A stretch of 21,051 nt of DNA from Pseudomonas_S sp047607345 (GTDB lineage: Bacteria; Pseudomonadota; Gammaproteobacteria; Xanthomonadales; Xanthomonadaceae), in the NCBI GenBank assembly GCA_047607345.1, contig JASGDF010000020.1, forward strand, positions 1-21,051. Direction: 5' to 3'. Below, one piece after another: positions 7,105 through 13,325 of this stretch (within the stretch, counting starts at the first letter, position 1; every line of letters starts with the position of its first letter). A program made the translations under genes and the position numbers. The notes under the pieces are model-generated. The model had not been told where the DNA came from. It ran no database searches and saw only the letters and a program-made list of their open reading frames with translations.

Positions 7105-7554
7105 ATGACCGACAAGACAGCCCATACACTCAACGACCTGATCCAGATCGCCCGCGACGGCCAGGACTTCTACAACGAGGCGGCCAGCAAGGTGAAGGAC
7201 GCGGAACTGTCCTCGCTGTTCACCCGCATCGCCGCCAGCAAGGCCGACATCATCGCCTCGCTGGGCGCGGCGGTGAGCGCCGCTGGCGGCAAGCCGGCCG
7301 AGCACGGCACGTTCGTCGGCAGCGTCCAGCAGCTGTACGGACGCCTGCGTGCCTCGCTCGGCGATACCACCTATGGCTTCGTCGCCGAACTGGAGGAGTC
7401 GGAGGATCGCCTGCTCGGCGGGTTCCGCGACGCGCTCGGCGATACCGACACCTCGCCGCTGGCGCGCCAGGAGATCCAGCGCCTGCTGCCCGAGGTCCAG
7501 CAGACCCACGCGGTAATGCGCGATCGCAAGCACGCGCTCAAGAACGCGAGCTGA
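7105..7554 (+). CDS. PA2169/DUF2383-type four-helix-bundle protein
   Basis: This 149-residue all-helical protein opens with TLNDLIQIARDGQDFYNEAA, followed by amphipathic helices that resemble the ferritin-like PA2169/DUF2383 family (FTRIAASKADIIASL, VGSVQQLYGRLRASLGDTTY, GFVAELEESEDRLLGGFRDA and a last helix around QRLLPEVQQTHAVMRDRKHA). It has the usual family length. The function of the family is not established; members have been linked to stress conditions. The start at 7105 has GGAG seven bases upstream; another ATG at 7100 is in a different frame. The gene is monocistronic, with a palindromic site upstream and a strong terminator downstream. Family assignment is by pattern recognition only. 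Confidence 0.8.
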   Translation: MTDKTAHTLNDLIQIARDGQDFYNEAASKVKDAELSSLFTRIAASKADIIASLGAAVSAAGGKPAEHGTFVGSVQQLYGRLRASLGDTTYGFVAELEESEDRLLGGFRDALGDTDTSPLARQEIQRLLPEVQQTHAVMRDRKHALKNAS

Positions 7555-7580
7555 TCCGGCGATCCTGTCGTCCTGTAATG

Positions 7581-7611
7581 AGGAAAGGCCGCGCATCGCG
7601 CGGCCTTTCCT
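7581..7611 (+). terminator. Intrinsic terminator after the DUF2383-like gene
   Basis: This is a perfect 14-bp stem (AGGAAAGGCCGCGC and its inverse) with a three-base ATC loop, whose 3' arm ends in the T-rich CCTTTCCTTTCG. It starts 27 bases after the stop codon. The A-rich 5' arm also makes it usable from the other side, where purC transcription arrives. Confidence 0.8.
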
Positions 7612-7688
7612 TTCGTGGGAGCCGACCCGGCGGGTGTGGTAACGCTCTGGCAGCGCCGAGCATGCTCGACGCTACTCGGTTCCCGGGC

Positions 7689-8615
7689 TCAATCGACGTC
7701 GATGCCAGCCAGTCGCTGCAGCGCCTCGGCATACTTGGCGCGGGTGCGATCGATCACGTCGCGCGGCAACTCCGGGCCAGGCGCGGTCTTGTTCCAGTCC
7801 AGCGTCTCCAGGTAGTCGCGCACGAACTGCTTGTCGTAGCTCGGCGGGCTGGTGCCAACCTCGTACTGGTCGGCTGGCCAGTAGCGCGAGGAGTCCGGGG
7901 TCAGCATTTCGTCCATGATGTAGAGCCGGCCGTCGGCGTCGGTGCCGAACTCGAACTTGGTGTCGGCCAGCAGGATGCCGCGCTCGGCCGCGTAGTCGGC
8001 GGCGAAGCGGTAGAGCCGCAGCGTCGCGTCGCGCACGCGCTCGGCCAGGTCGGCACCGACGCTGCGCACCACCGCGTCGAAGTCGATGTTCTCGTCGTGG
8101 TCGCCGACCGCGGCCTTGGTCGAGGGCGTGAAGATCGGCTCGGCCAGCTTCTCGGCCTGGCGCAGCCCATCCGGCAGCACGATGCCGCTGACCTTGCCGG
8201 TGCGCTGGTAGTCCTTCCAGCCGCTGCCGATCAGGTAGCCGCGCGCGATCGCCTCCACCGGCACCGGCTTGAGCTTGCGCGTCACCACCGCGCGCCGCGC
8301 GTACAGCGCCTTGTCCACGCCCTCGGGCAGCACGTCGGCGACGTCGATGCCGGTGAGGTGGTTGGGCATCAGGTGCTCGGTCTTGCCGAACCAGAAGTTG
8401 GAGACCTGGCACAGCATCTCGCCCTTGCCCGGGATCGGGTCGGGCAGCACCACGTCGAAGGCGGAAAGCCGGTCGGTGGCGACGATCAGCAGGTAGTCGC
8501 CGGGGGGCGCGTGGGCCGGCAGGCGCTCGCGCGGGATATCGAAGACATCGCGTACCTTGCCACGGTGACGCAATGGCAGGCCGGGCAGATCGGATTGCAA
8601 CAGCGTGGTCGACAC
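7689..8615 (-). CDS. purC: Phosphoribosylaminoimidazole-succinocarboxamide (SAICAR) synthase
   Basis: This ATP-dependent ligase joins CAIR and aspartate in purine biosynthesis. The 308-residue protein is of the longer, Ade1-like class rather than the E. coli type of about 237 residues. Motifs in order: RHRGKVRDVFDI near residue 17 (ATP loop), LIVATDRLSAFDVVLPDPIP, GKGEMLCQVSNFWF, VEAIARGYLIGSGWKDYQRT, LADTKFEFGTDADGRLYIMD and DEMLTPDSSRYWPADQYEVG. The start at 8615 gives MSTTLLQSDLPGLPLRHRGK, typical of the class. It is divergent from the J-protein gene. Downstream (7652-7673) lies an imperfect 22-bp palindrome without a U-tract, and beyond it the shared terminator at 7581. Confidence 0.96.
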   Translation of the reverse strand: MSTTLLQSDLPGLPLRHRGKVRDVFDIPRERLPAHAPPGDYLLIVATDRLSAFDVVLPDPIPGKGEMLCQVSNFWFGKTEHLMPNHLTGIDVADVLPEGVDKALYARRAVVTRKLKPVPVEAIARGYLIGSGWKDYQRTGKVSGIVLPDGLRQAEKLAEPIFTPSTKAAVGDHDENIDFDAVVRSVGADLAERVRDATLRLYRFAADYAAERGILLADTKFEFGTDADGRLYIMDEMLTPDSSRYWPADQYEVGTSPPSYDKQFVRDYLETLDWNKTAPGPELPRDVIDRTRAKYAEALQRLAGIDVD

Positions 8616-8791
8616 AGGCGTTCCTCAGCACTTCGCAATGGCGCTGTCCCCGGGACCCGGCGGGCCCGCGGTCGCACAGCGGGCCGCGTAGTGTACGGCG
8701 CTTCGGACGCGGTCGCTCGGGTTTTTGCGGGCCTGTCAACCGGGCTTGGGGTAAACTGGACGGCCCGTCTTTCTGCCCGTCTCCCGCTCCC

Positions 8792-9121
8792 ATGCCCTGG
8801 TACGGAAAACTGCTCGGCGCCCTGCTGGGTGCGTTGCTGTTGCGCGGTTCGCCGTCGTTGGGGGTGTTGCTGGGCCTGCTGGTCGGCCATGCCGTCGATG
8901 CCGGCTGGTTCAAGGCGCGGCGCGACGATCCCTACCGCGCGCTGGGCCTGACCGCGCAGGCCAGCAACGCCGAGATCGAGCTGGCCTATCGCCGGCTGAT
9001 GTCGCAGTACCACCCCGACAAGCTCGCGCGCGCCGAACCCGAGCGGCGCCGTCAGGCCGAACGCCGCGCCAGCGAGATCAACGCCGCCTACGACCGTATC
9101 CAGCGCCTGCGCCGGCGCTAG
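8792..9121 (+). CDS. Short DjlA-like membrane-anchored J-domain protein
   Basis: This 109-residue co-chaperone candidate has two parts. Residues 1-40 (MPWYGKLLGALLGALLLRGS, then SLGVLLGLLVGHAVDAG) resemble the membrane anchor of DjlA, with its glycine-rich segment and GLLxGHxxD ending. Residues 46-109 form a J domain: DPYRALGLTAQASNAEIELA, YRRLMSQYHPDKLA with the DnaK-stimulating HPD at 74-76, then a basic last helix. The central TerB-like domain of full-length DjlA is absent, so the anchor is joined directly to the J domain. The start at 8792 is the first ATG of the anchor; the frame is open further upstream, but that part overlaps the purC promoter region. It would stimulate an Hsp70 at the inner membrane. 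The gene to the right, rpe, follows after 25 bases. Confidence 0.85.
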   Translation: MPWYGKLLGALLGALLLRGSPSLGVLLGLLVGHAVDAGWFKARRDDPYRALGLTAQASNAEIELAYRRLMSQYHPDKLARAEPERRRQAERRASEINAAYDRIQRLRRR

Positions 9122-9146
9122 CCATCCAGCACCTTCGAGAACCGTC

Positions 9147-9839
9147 ATGTCCGATTGCATCATCGCCCCGTCCATCCTGTCCGCCGATTTCGCCCGGCTC
9201 GGCGAGGAGGTCGACAACGTGCTCGCGGCCGGCGCCGACTGGGTGCACTTCGACGTGATGGACAACCACTACGTGCCAAATCTGACGATCGGCCCGATGG
9301 TCTGCCAGGCGCTGCGCAAGCACGGCGTCACCGCGCCGATCGACGTGCACCTGATGGTCGAGCCGGTGGACCGGATCGTGCCCGACTTCGCCGAAGCCGG
9401 CGCCAGCGTGATCAGCTTCCATCCCGAGGCCAGCCGCCACGTCCACCGCACCATCCAGCTGATCAAGTCGCATGGCTGCCAGGCCGGGCTGGTGCTCAAC
9501 CCGGCCACGCCGCTGAACATCCTCGACTGGGTGCTGCCCGAGCTGGACCTGGTGCTACTGATGTCGGTGAACCCCGGCTTCGGCGGCCAGGCCTTCATCC
9601 CGTCCGCGCTGGAGAAACTCAAGGTGGTACGCGGCAAGATCGATGCGCTGGGCAAGCCGATCCGGCTGGAAATCGACGGCGGGGTCAAGGCCGACAACAT
9701 CGGCGCGATCGCCGCGGCCGGCGCGGACACCTTCGTCGCCGGCTCGGCGATCTTCAATGCGCCTGGCGCCACCCAGGCGAGCTACGCCGGGGTGATCGGC
9801 GCGATGCGTTCGGCGGTTACCGCGGCCCGTCGCGCATGA
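9147..9839 (+). CDS. rpe: Ribulose-phosphate 3-epimerase
   Basis: This enzyme interconverts D-ribulose 5-phosphate and D-xylulose 5-phosphate in the pentose phosphate pathway. The 230-residue TIM barrel has the metal ligands H34 and D36 (DWVHFDVMDNHYVPNLTIGP), H68 (IDVHLMVEPVDR) and D177 (RLEIDGGVKADNI), with the phosphate loop MSVNPGFGGQAFIPSALEKL and the final GADTFVAGSAIF. The length is typical. The start at 9147 follows the J-protein gene by 25 bases, and its TGA overlaps the ATG of the acetyltransferase gene (ATGA at 9836-9839), so the three genes probably form one transcript. rpe near trp genes is also seen in enterobacteria and in related xanthomonads. Confidence 0.97.
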   Translation: MSDCIIAPSILSADFARLGEEVDNVLAAGADWVHFDVMDNHYVPNLTIGPMVCQALRKHGVTAPIDVHLMVEPVDRIVPDFAEAGASVISFHPEASRHVHRTIQLIKSHGCQAGLVLNPATPLNILDWVLPELDLVLLMSVNPGFGGQAFIPSALEKLKVVRGKIDALGKPIRLEIDGGVKADNIGAIAAAGADTFVAGSAIFNAPGATQASYAGVIGAMRSAVTAARRA

Positions 9840-10345
9840 GGGGGCCACGGATCCGCGCCGCCACCCCGGCCGACGCGCCGCTGCTGCATGTGCTGGTCAC
9901 CGCGTTGGCGGTGTACGAACGCGAACCCGATGCGGTCAAGGCCAGTGTCGAGGACCTGCGTGCCAGCCTGTTCGGGCCGGGTGCGACCGCGCATGCGCTG
10001 GTCTGCGAGGTCGATGGCGAGGCGGTCGGCTTCGCCGTCTATTTCTTCAACTACTCGACCTGGCTGGGCCGCAACGGCATCTACCTGGAAGACCTGTTCG
10101 TGCGTCCCGAGCACCGTGGCTGCGGCGCCGGGCTGGCGTTGCTGCGCCATCTGGCGCGGCTGGCGGTGGAGAAAGGCTGCGGGCGCTTCGAATGGTCGGT
10201 GCTGGACTGGAACCGGCCGGCGATCGAGTTCTACCGGGCGGCAGGCGCCCGGGCGATGGATGAGTGGACCGTCTATCGCATGGAGGGCCAGGCACTGGCC
10301 GACTTCGCCGCCGGTCGCCTGCCCGCGCCGCGTGCTGGTGCGTAG
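9836..10345 (+). CDS. GNAT-family N-acetyltransferase, SSAT/thialysine-acetyltransferase-like
   Basis: This acetyl-CoA-dependent N-acetyltransferase has 169 residues. The GNAT core is clear: IRAATPADAPLLHVLVTALA (beta1-alpha1), AVGFAVYFFNYSTWLGRNGI, YLEDLFVRPEHRGCGAGLAL with the pyrophosphate loop RPEHRGCGAG (90-99), and VLDWNRPAIEFYRAAGARAM with the probable catalytic Y133. The YFFNYSTWLG...YLEDL combination is characteristic of diamine/spermine and thialysine acetyltransferases, so a polyamine or a small amine is a likely substrate, but this is inference. Its ATG overlaps the rpe stop. Polyamine chemistry is also represented by speD, 9 kb away, although there is no operon link. Confidence 0.88.
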   Translation: MRGPRIRAATPADAPLLHVLVTALAVYEREPDAVKASVEDLRASLFGPGATAHALVCEVDGEAVGFAVYFFNYSTWLGRNGIYLEDLFVRPEHRGCGAGLALLRHLARLAVEKGCGRFEWSVLDWNRPAIEFYRAAGARAMDEWTVYRMEGQALADFAAGRLPAPRAGA

Positions 10346-10388
10346 AACGGCGCAAGCCGCGCGCTACGCGCCACCGGATGCAAAAAAC

Positions 10389-10424
10389 GGAACCCGGCAC
10401 ATGGACGTGCCGCGCTCTTGTGAG
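10389..10424 (-). repeat. CGCAAG/GCACATCC repeat, copy 1 (inverted)
   Basis: Read on the minus strand this is CTCACAAGAGCGCGGCACGT followed by CCATGTGCCGGGTTCC. It matches the copies at 11600 and 14408, which share CAAG, then a GCAC-ATCC-nT-GTGC hairpin followed by GGG. It overlaps the small hairpin next to the minus-facing terminator. Confidence 0.55.
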
Positions 10425-10432
10425 GGACTCAC

Positions 10433-10470
10433 AAAAAAGCGGGGATCGCGCCGCCCGGCGCGATCCCCGC
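10433..10470 (-). terminator. Orphan minus-facing intrinsic terminator
   Basis: This is a perfect 14-bp stem (GCGGGGATCGCGCC, 10439-10452, and its inverse at 10457-10470) with a four-base loop. On the minus strand it is followed directly by a run of six T (10438-10433). That polarity serves a minus-strand transcript, yet the next minus-strand gene upstream is clp, 8 kb away. A second perfect hairpin (TTGTGAG-GGA-CTCACAA, 10418-10434) lies just beyond. It may end an unannotated small RNA. Confidence 0.7.
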
Positions 10471-10625
10471 GGAAGATTGGAGGCTGATCCTGCCTCCGCC
10501 CGTCGTCCCTGCTATGGCCTTCCATGTTCCGGACTGGCGGTGACACGTTGATGACAACCGCGGCATTCACGGATCGCGCCGCGGCGCGCTGCTAGCCTGC
10601 GCTCCATCTCCTCTCCCGCGGCCGG

Positions 10626-11561
10626 ATGCCGATGCTTCCTCACTGGCGACTGATCCTCAACGGAAAATCCACCGGCGACGATGCCTTGCGCGAGGCGGTC
10701 AAGCATCTGCGCGAAGACGGCATCGCGCTGGAGGTGCGGGTGACCTGGGAGCAGGGCGATGCCGAGCGCTACGTCGCCGAGGCGGTCGCCGAGGGCGTGG
10801 ACGTGGTGATCGCGGCCGGCGGCGATGGCACCTTGAGCGAAGTGGCGACCACGCTTGCGCATCGCGATGAAGCGGCCGGGGCGCTGCCGACGCTCGGGCT
10901 GGTGCCGCTGGGCACCGCGAATGATTTCGCCACCGCCGCGGCGATTCCCGAGGAGCCGCACGCCGCGCTGAGGCTGATCGCCGAAACGCCGGCTCCGGCG
11001 ATCGACCTGCTGCGGGTGAAGGCCGACCACGGCCCGCACTGGTGCGTCAACGTCGCCAGCGGCGGCTTCGGCACCCAGGTGACGGTGGAGACCGACGAAG
11101 GGCTCAAGAAGCTGCTCGGCGGGCTGGCCTACCTGGTCACCGGGTTGTCGCGGCTCGGTCGCATCGAGCCGATACAGGCGACGCTGCGTGGGCCGGGCTT
11201 CGAATGGCAGGGCGGGTTCATCGCGCTCGGCATCGGCAACGGACGTCAGGCTGGCGGCGGCCAGGCGCTGTGCCCGGATGCGCGGATCGACGATGGCCTG
11301 CTCGACCTGACGATCGTGCCGGAGCTGACCGGCGAGGTCGCCAGCACCCTCGGCGCGCTGATCACCGGCGGCAAGCACGCCGCGCTGGAGCGGGTCGCGG
11401 TGCGCGCGCAGCTGCCCTGGCTGGAGATCGACGCGCAAGAGCCGCTCACGCTCAACCTCGACGGCGAGCCGGAGACCTCCCGCCATTTCCGCATCGACTG
11501 CGTGCCGGGCCGGCTGCGCATGCACCTGCCGGCGGCCTGCCCGCTGCTGGGACCGGTGTAG
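10626..11561 (+). CDS. yegS: Lipid kinase YegS
   Basis: This diacylglycerol-kinase-family protein phosphorylates lipids (phosphatidylglycerol in vitro for E. coli YegS); its in vivo role is uncertain. The 311-residue protein carries the nucleotide motif GGDGT (65-69, in VVIAAGGDGTLSEVATTLAH), the family strand LGLVPLGTANDFATAAAIP, WCVNVASGGFGTQVT, the YegS-specific GIGNGRQAGGGQALCPDARI, DDGLLDL, and NLDGEPETSRHF near the end. It closely follows E. coli YegS throughout, including the N-terminal LILNGKST. The start at 10626 gives MPMLPHW; a second ATG follows two codons later. A possible -10 (TAGCCT, 10593-10598) precedes it. Its stop TAG (11559-11561) lies inside the GTAG end of a REP-like palindrome. 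The gene stands between two intergenic gaps, just before the trp operon. Confidence 0.95.
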   Translation: MPMLPHWRLILNGKSTGDDALREAVKHLREDGIALEVRVTWEQGDAERYVAEAVAEGVDVVIAAGGDGTLSEVATTLAHRDEAAGALPTLGLVPLGTANDFATAAAIPEEPHAALRLIAETPAPAIDLLRVKADHGPHWCVNVASGGFGTQVTVETDEGLKKLLGGLAYLVTGLSRLGRIEPIQATLRGPGFEWQGGFIALGIGNGRQAGGGQALCPDARIDDGLLDLTIVPELTGEVASTLGALITGGKHAALERVAVRAQLPWLEIDAQEPLTLNLDGEPETSRHFRIDCVPGRLRMHLPAACPLLGPV

Positions 11562-11691
11562 GAGCGGCTTCAGCCGCGATGGGGCTTTCATGCGAATCCT
11601 TCGCAAGGGCACCGCACATCCTTGTGCGGGGATTCAAAGGGAAAGCCCTATCGCGGCCGATGGCCCGAGGCCACACAGACCCGCTCCTACA
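11557..11691. repeat. Composite REP-like palindrome R4, overlapping the yegS stop
   Basis: This 135-bp element is bounded by TGTAGGAGCGG and CCGCTCCTACA. Its first TAG is the yegS stop. It is composite: the centre holds a complete copy of the second repeat family (11600-11635) in its own nested hairpin, and the right arm carries the TGGCCcgaGGCCA mini-hairpin also found in R2. It separates yegS from the trp promoter and could end yegS transcription. Confidence 0.85.
11600..11635 (+). repeat. CGCAAG/GCACATCC repeat, copy 2 (nested in R4)
   Basis: TCGCAAGGGCACCGCACATC followed by CTTGTGCGGGGATTC. The core hairpin is CCGCAC-ATCCTT-GTGCGG; the outer GAATCC (11594-11599) pairs with GGATTC (11630-11635). 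It sits in the middle of R4, so one mobile palindrome appears to be inserted in another. Confidence 0.55.
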
Positions 11692-11701
11692 GGTGCTCCA
11701 G

Positions 11702-11834
11702 TTGCGCTACAGTAACCGGGTGTCCAGCCTGACGACCCCGCATACCTTCCCTTCCGCTCGCCGCTGGTGGCGATGGTGGCCCGTTGCCGTCGTCCGCCTC
11801 GTCACCGCTGTCGCCTCCCGGAAGGAACGTCGTC
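11702..11834 (+). promoter_or_regulatory. trp leader region: promoter and SD-sequestering hairpin
   Basis: TACAGT (11708-11713) is a candidate -10, placing transcription start at about the leader GTG (11720). CCTTCCG (11750-11756) is perfectly complementary to CGGAAGG (11819-11825), which contains the trpE Shine-Dalgarno. Inside that stem, GGCGA (11769-11773) pairs with TCGCC (11811-11815) and GGTG (11775-11778) with CACC (11803-11806), burying the Trp codons. No U-tract follows, so a transcription terminator is not visible. The layout suggests that stalling at Trp codons opens the fold and frees trpE translation. Confidence 0.5.
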
Positions 11835-11872
11835 TTGATTACCGCAGAGCAGTCCCCGCAGCAGGCCGCTGA
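11720..11872 (+). CDS. trp leader peptide (Trp-rich, RRWWRWW)
   Basis: This is a 50-codon frame upstream of and overlapping trpE in another frame. It starts at GTG 11720 and reads VSSLTTPHTFPSA, then RRWWRWWPVAVV, with four Trp codons at positions 16, 17, 19 and 20, far beyond chance for a short frame and placed where a tryptophan-sensing leader should be. The stop is at 11870-11872, inside trpE, so the peptide is longer than classical leaders. There is no Shine-Dalgarno before GTG; if TACAGT is the -10, the mRNA would be leaderless with GTG at its 5' end. TTG 11702 is an alternative in-frame start. The regulatory role is inferred from codon content and RNA pairing, not from a family match. 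Confidence 0.6.
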   Translation: MSSLTTPHTFPSARRWWRWWPVAVVRLVTAVASRKERRLDYRRAVPAAGR

Positions 11873-13325
11873 AGGCCGCATTCCCGGCTCGCATACCCTG
11901 ATTCCCGTCGTCCGCGAGGTGCTGTCCGACCTGGACACGCCGCTGTCGGTCTATCTCAAGCTCGCCGACGGCCCCTACACCTACCTGTTCGAGTCCGTCG
12001 AGGGCGGCGAGCGCTTCGGCCGCTACTCGATCATCGGCCTGCCGGCGCGGCGCGTGTACAGCTTCCGCGGCCACACGCTGGAGATCAGCGAGCTGGGCGA
12101 GGTGGTCGAGACCCGCGAGGTCGCCGATCCGCTGGCCGAGGTCGAGGCGCTGCGTGCGCGGCATTCGGTGCCGAAGCTGGACGGCCTGCCCGGCTTCACC
12201 GGCGGCCTGGTCGGTTGGTTCGGCTTCGAGTGCATCCAGTACATCGAACCGCGCCTGGCCGCCGGCGACAAACCTGATGAGCTGGGTACCCCGGACATCC
12301 TGCTGATGCTCTCCGAGGAGCTGGCGGTGTTCGACAACCTCAAGGGCCGGCTGTACCTGATCGTGCACGCCGATCCGTCGCAGCCGCAGGCCATCGCGCG
12401 CGCCAACCGGCGCCTGGACGAGCTGGCGCACCGGCTGCGCCAGGCCGGCGCCGGCTACCCGCAGACGCAGGTGTCCGACGCGATCGACGAGGCCGACTTC
12501 CGCTCTTCGTTCACCCGCGAGCAGTACCACGCGGTGGTGCGCAAGGCGCAGGAATACGTGCGCGCTGGCGACATCTTCCAGGTGGTGCCGTCGCAGCGCC
12601 TACGGGTGCCGTTCCGCGCGCGCCCGATCGACGTCTACCGCGCGCTGCGCGCGCTGAACCCGTCGCCGTACATGTACTTCATCGACGTCGGCGGCACCCA
12701 GGTGGTCGGCTCCTCGCCGGAGATCCTGGCGAGGCTGCGCGACGGCGAGGTCACGGTGCGCCCGATCGCCGGCACCCGCCCGCGCGGCGCCACTCCCGAG
12801 CAGGACCATGCGCTGGAGCAGGAACTGCTGGCCGACCCGAAGGAGCGCGCCGAGCACCTGATGCTGATCGACCTGGGCCGCAACGACGTCGGTCGCGTCG
12901 CCGAGCCCGGCAGCGTGCAGGTCAAGGAGTCGTTCGTGATCGAGCGCTACAGCCACGTCATGCACATCGTCAGCGAGGTCACCGGCACGCTGAAGGCCGG
13001 GCTGAGCTATGCCGACGTGCTGCGCGCCACGTTCCCGGCCGGCACCGTGTCCGGCGCGCCGAAGATCCGCGCGCTGGAGATCATCCGCGAGCTGGAGCCG
13101 GTCCGGCGCAACGTCTATTCCGGCGCGGTCGGCTACATCGGCTGGCACGGCGATGCCGATACCGCGATCGCGATCCGCACCGCGGTGATCCAGGATGGGC
13201 ACCTGTACGTGCAGGCCGGCGGTGGCGTGGTCTACGACTCAGACCCGGACCTGGAATGGCAGGAGACGATGAACAAGGGCCGCGCGCTGTTCCGCGCGGT
13301 GGCGCAGGCCGCCAAGGGCCTGTGA
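11835..13325 (+). CDS. trpE: Anthranilate synthase component I
   Basis: The chorismate-binding subunit makes anthranilate from chorismate with ammonia from TrpG. The 496-residue protein has the tryptophan feedback region YLFESVEGGERFGRYSIIGL (LFES at 51-54, a variant of the LLES motif) and the C-terminal chorismate-binding domain: GDIFQVVPSQRL, NPSPYMYFIDVGGTQVVGSS, RPIAGTRPRGATPEQD, LIDLGRNDVGRVAEPGSVQV and FPAGTVSGAPKIRALEII. I chose the TTG at 11835 because AGGA lies eight bases before it and the product then begins MITAEQ; a TTG at 11784 would add 17 residues with no ribosome site. Its Shine-Dalgarno is complementary to an upstream leader segment, implying tryptophan control. The stop overlaps the next ATG (TGATG). 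Confidence 0.95.
   Translation: MITAEQSPQQAAEGRIPGSHTLIPVVREVLSDLDTPLSVYLKLADGPYTYLFESVEGGERFGRYSIIGLPARRVYSFRGHTLEISELGEVVETREVADPLAEVEALRARHSVPKLDGLPGFTGGLVGWFGFECIQYIEPRLAAGDKPDELGTPDILLMLSEELAVFDNLKGRLYLIVHADPSQPQAIARANRRLDELAHRLRQAGAGYPQTQVSDAIDEADFRSSFTREQYHAVVRKAQEYVRAGDIFQVVPSQRLRVPFRARPIDVYRALRALNPSPYMYFIDVGGTQVVGSSPEILARLRDGEVTVRPIAGTRPRGATPEQDHALEQELLADPKERAEHLMLIDLGRNDVGRVAEPGSVQVKESFVIERYSHVMHIVSEVTGTLKAGLSYADVLRATFPAGTVSGAPKIRALEIIRELEPVRRNVYSGAVGYIGWHGDADTAIAIRTAVIQDGHLYVQAGGGVVYDSDPDLEWQETMNKGRALFRAVAQAAKGL

Noticed and set aside
7616..7642. A sixth copy of the GTAG/GTGG palindrome, starting GTGGGAGCC
   Set aside because: Only the first few bases match; there is no CTTCAG core and no inverted partner.
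7652..7673. A purC terminator (imperfect 22-bp palindrome)
   Set aside because: The stem has an internal mismatch and is not followed by T on the minus strand; the hairpin at 7581-7611 is a better candidate.
6912..8951. A 679-residue plus-strand open frame
   Set aside because: It is mostly antisense to purC and out of frame over the DUF2383-like gene; no motif was seen, and its composition follows the GC-rich complementary codons.
9155..10345. A 396-residue frame joining an rpe shadow to the acetyltransferase
   Set aside because: Only the part from 9836 shows GNAT motifs; the first 227 codons are out of frame in rpe.
11765..11834. A classical rho-independent trp attenuator
   Set aside because: Hairpins are present but no run of T follows any of them before trpE; the sequestration model is preferred.
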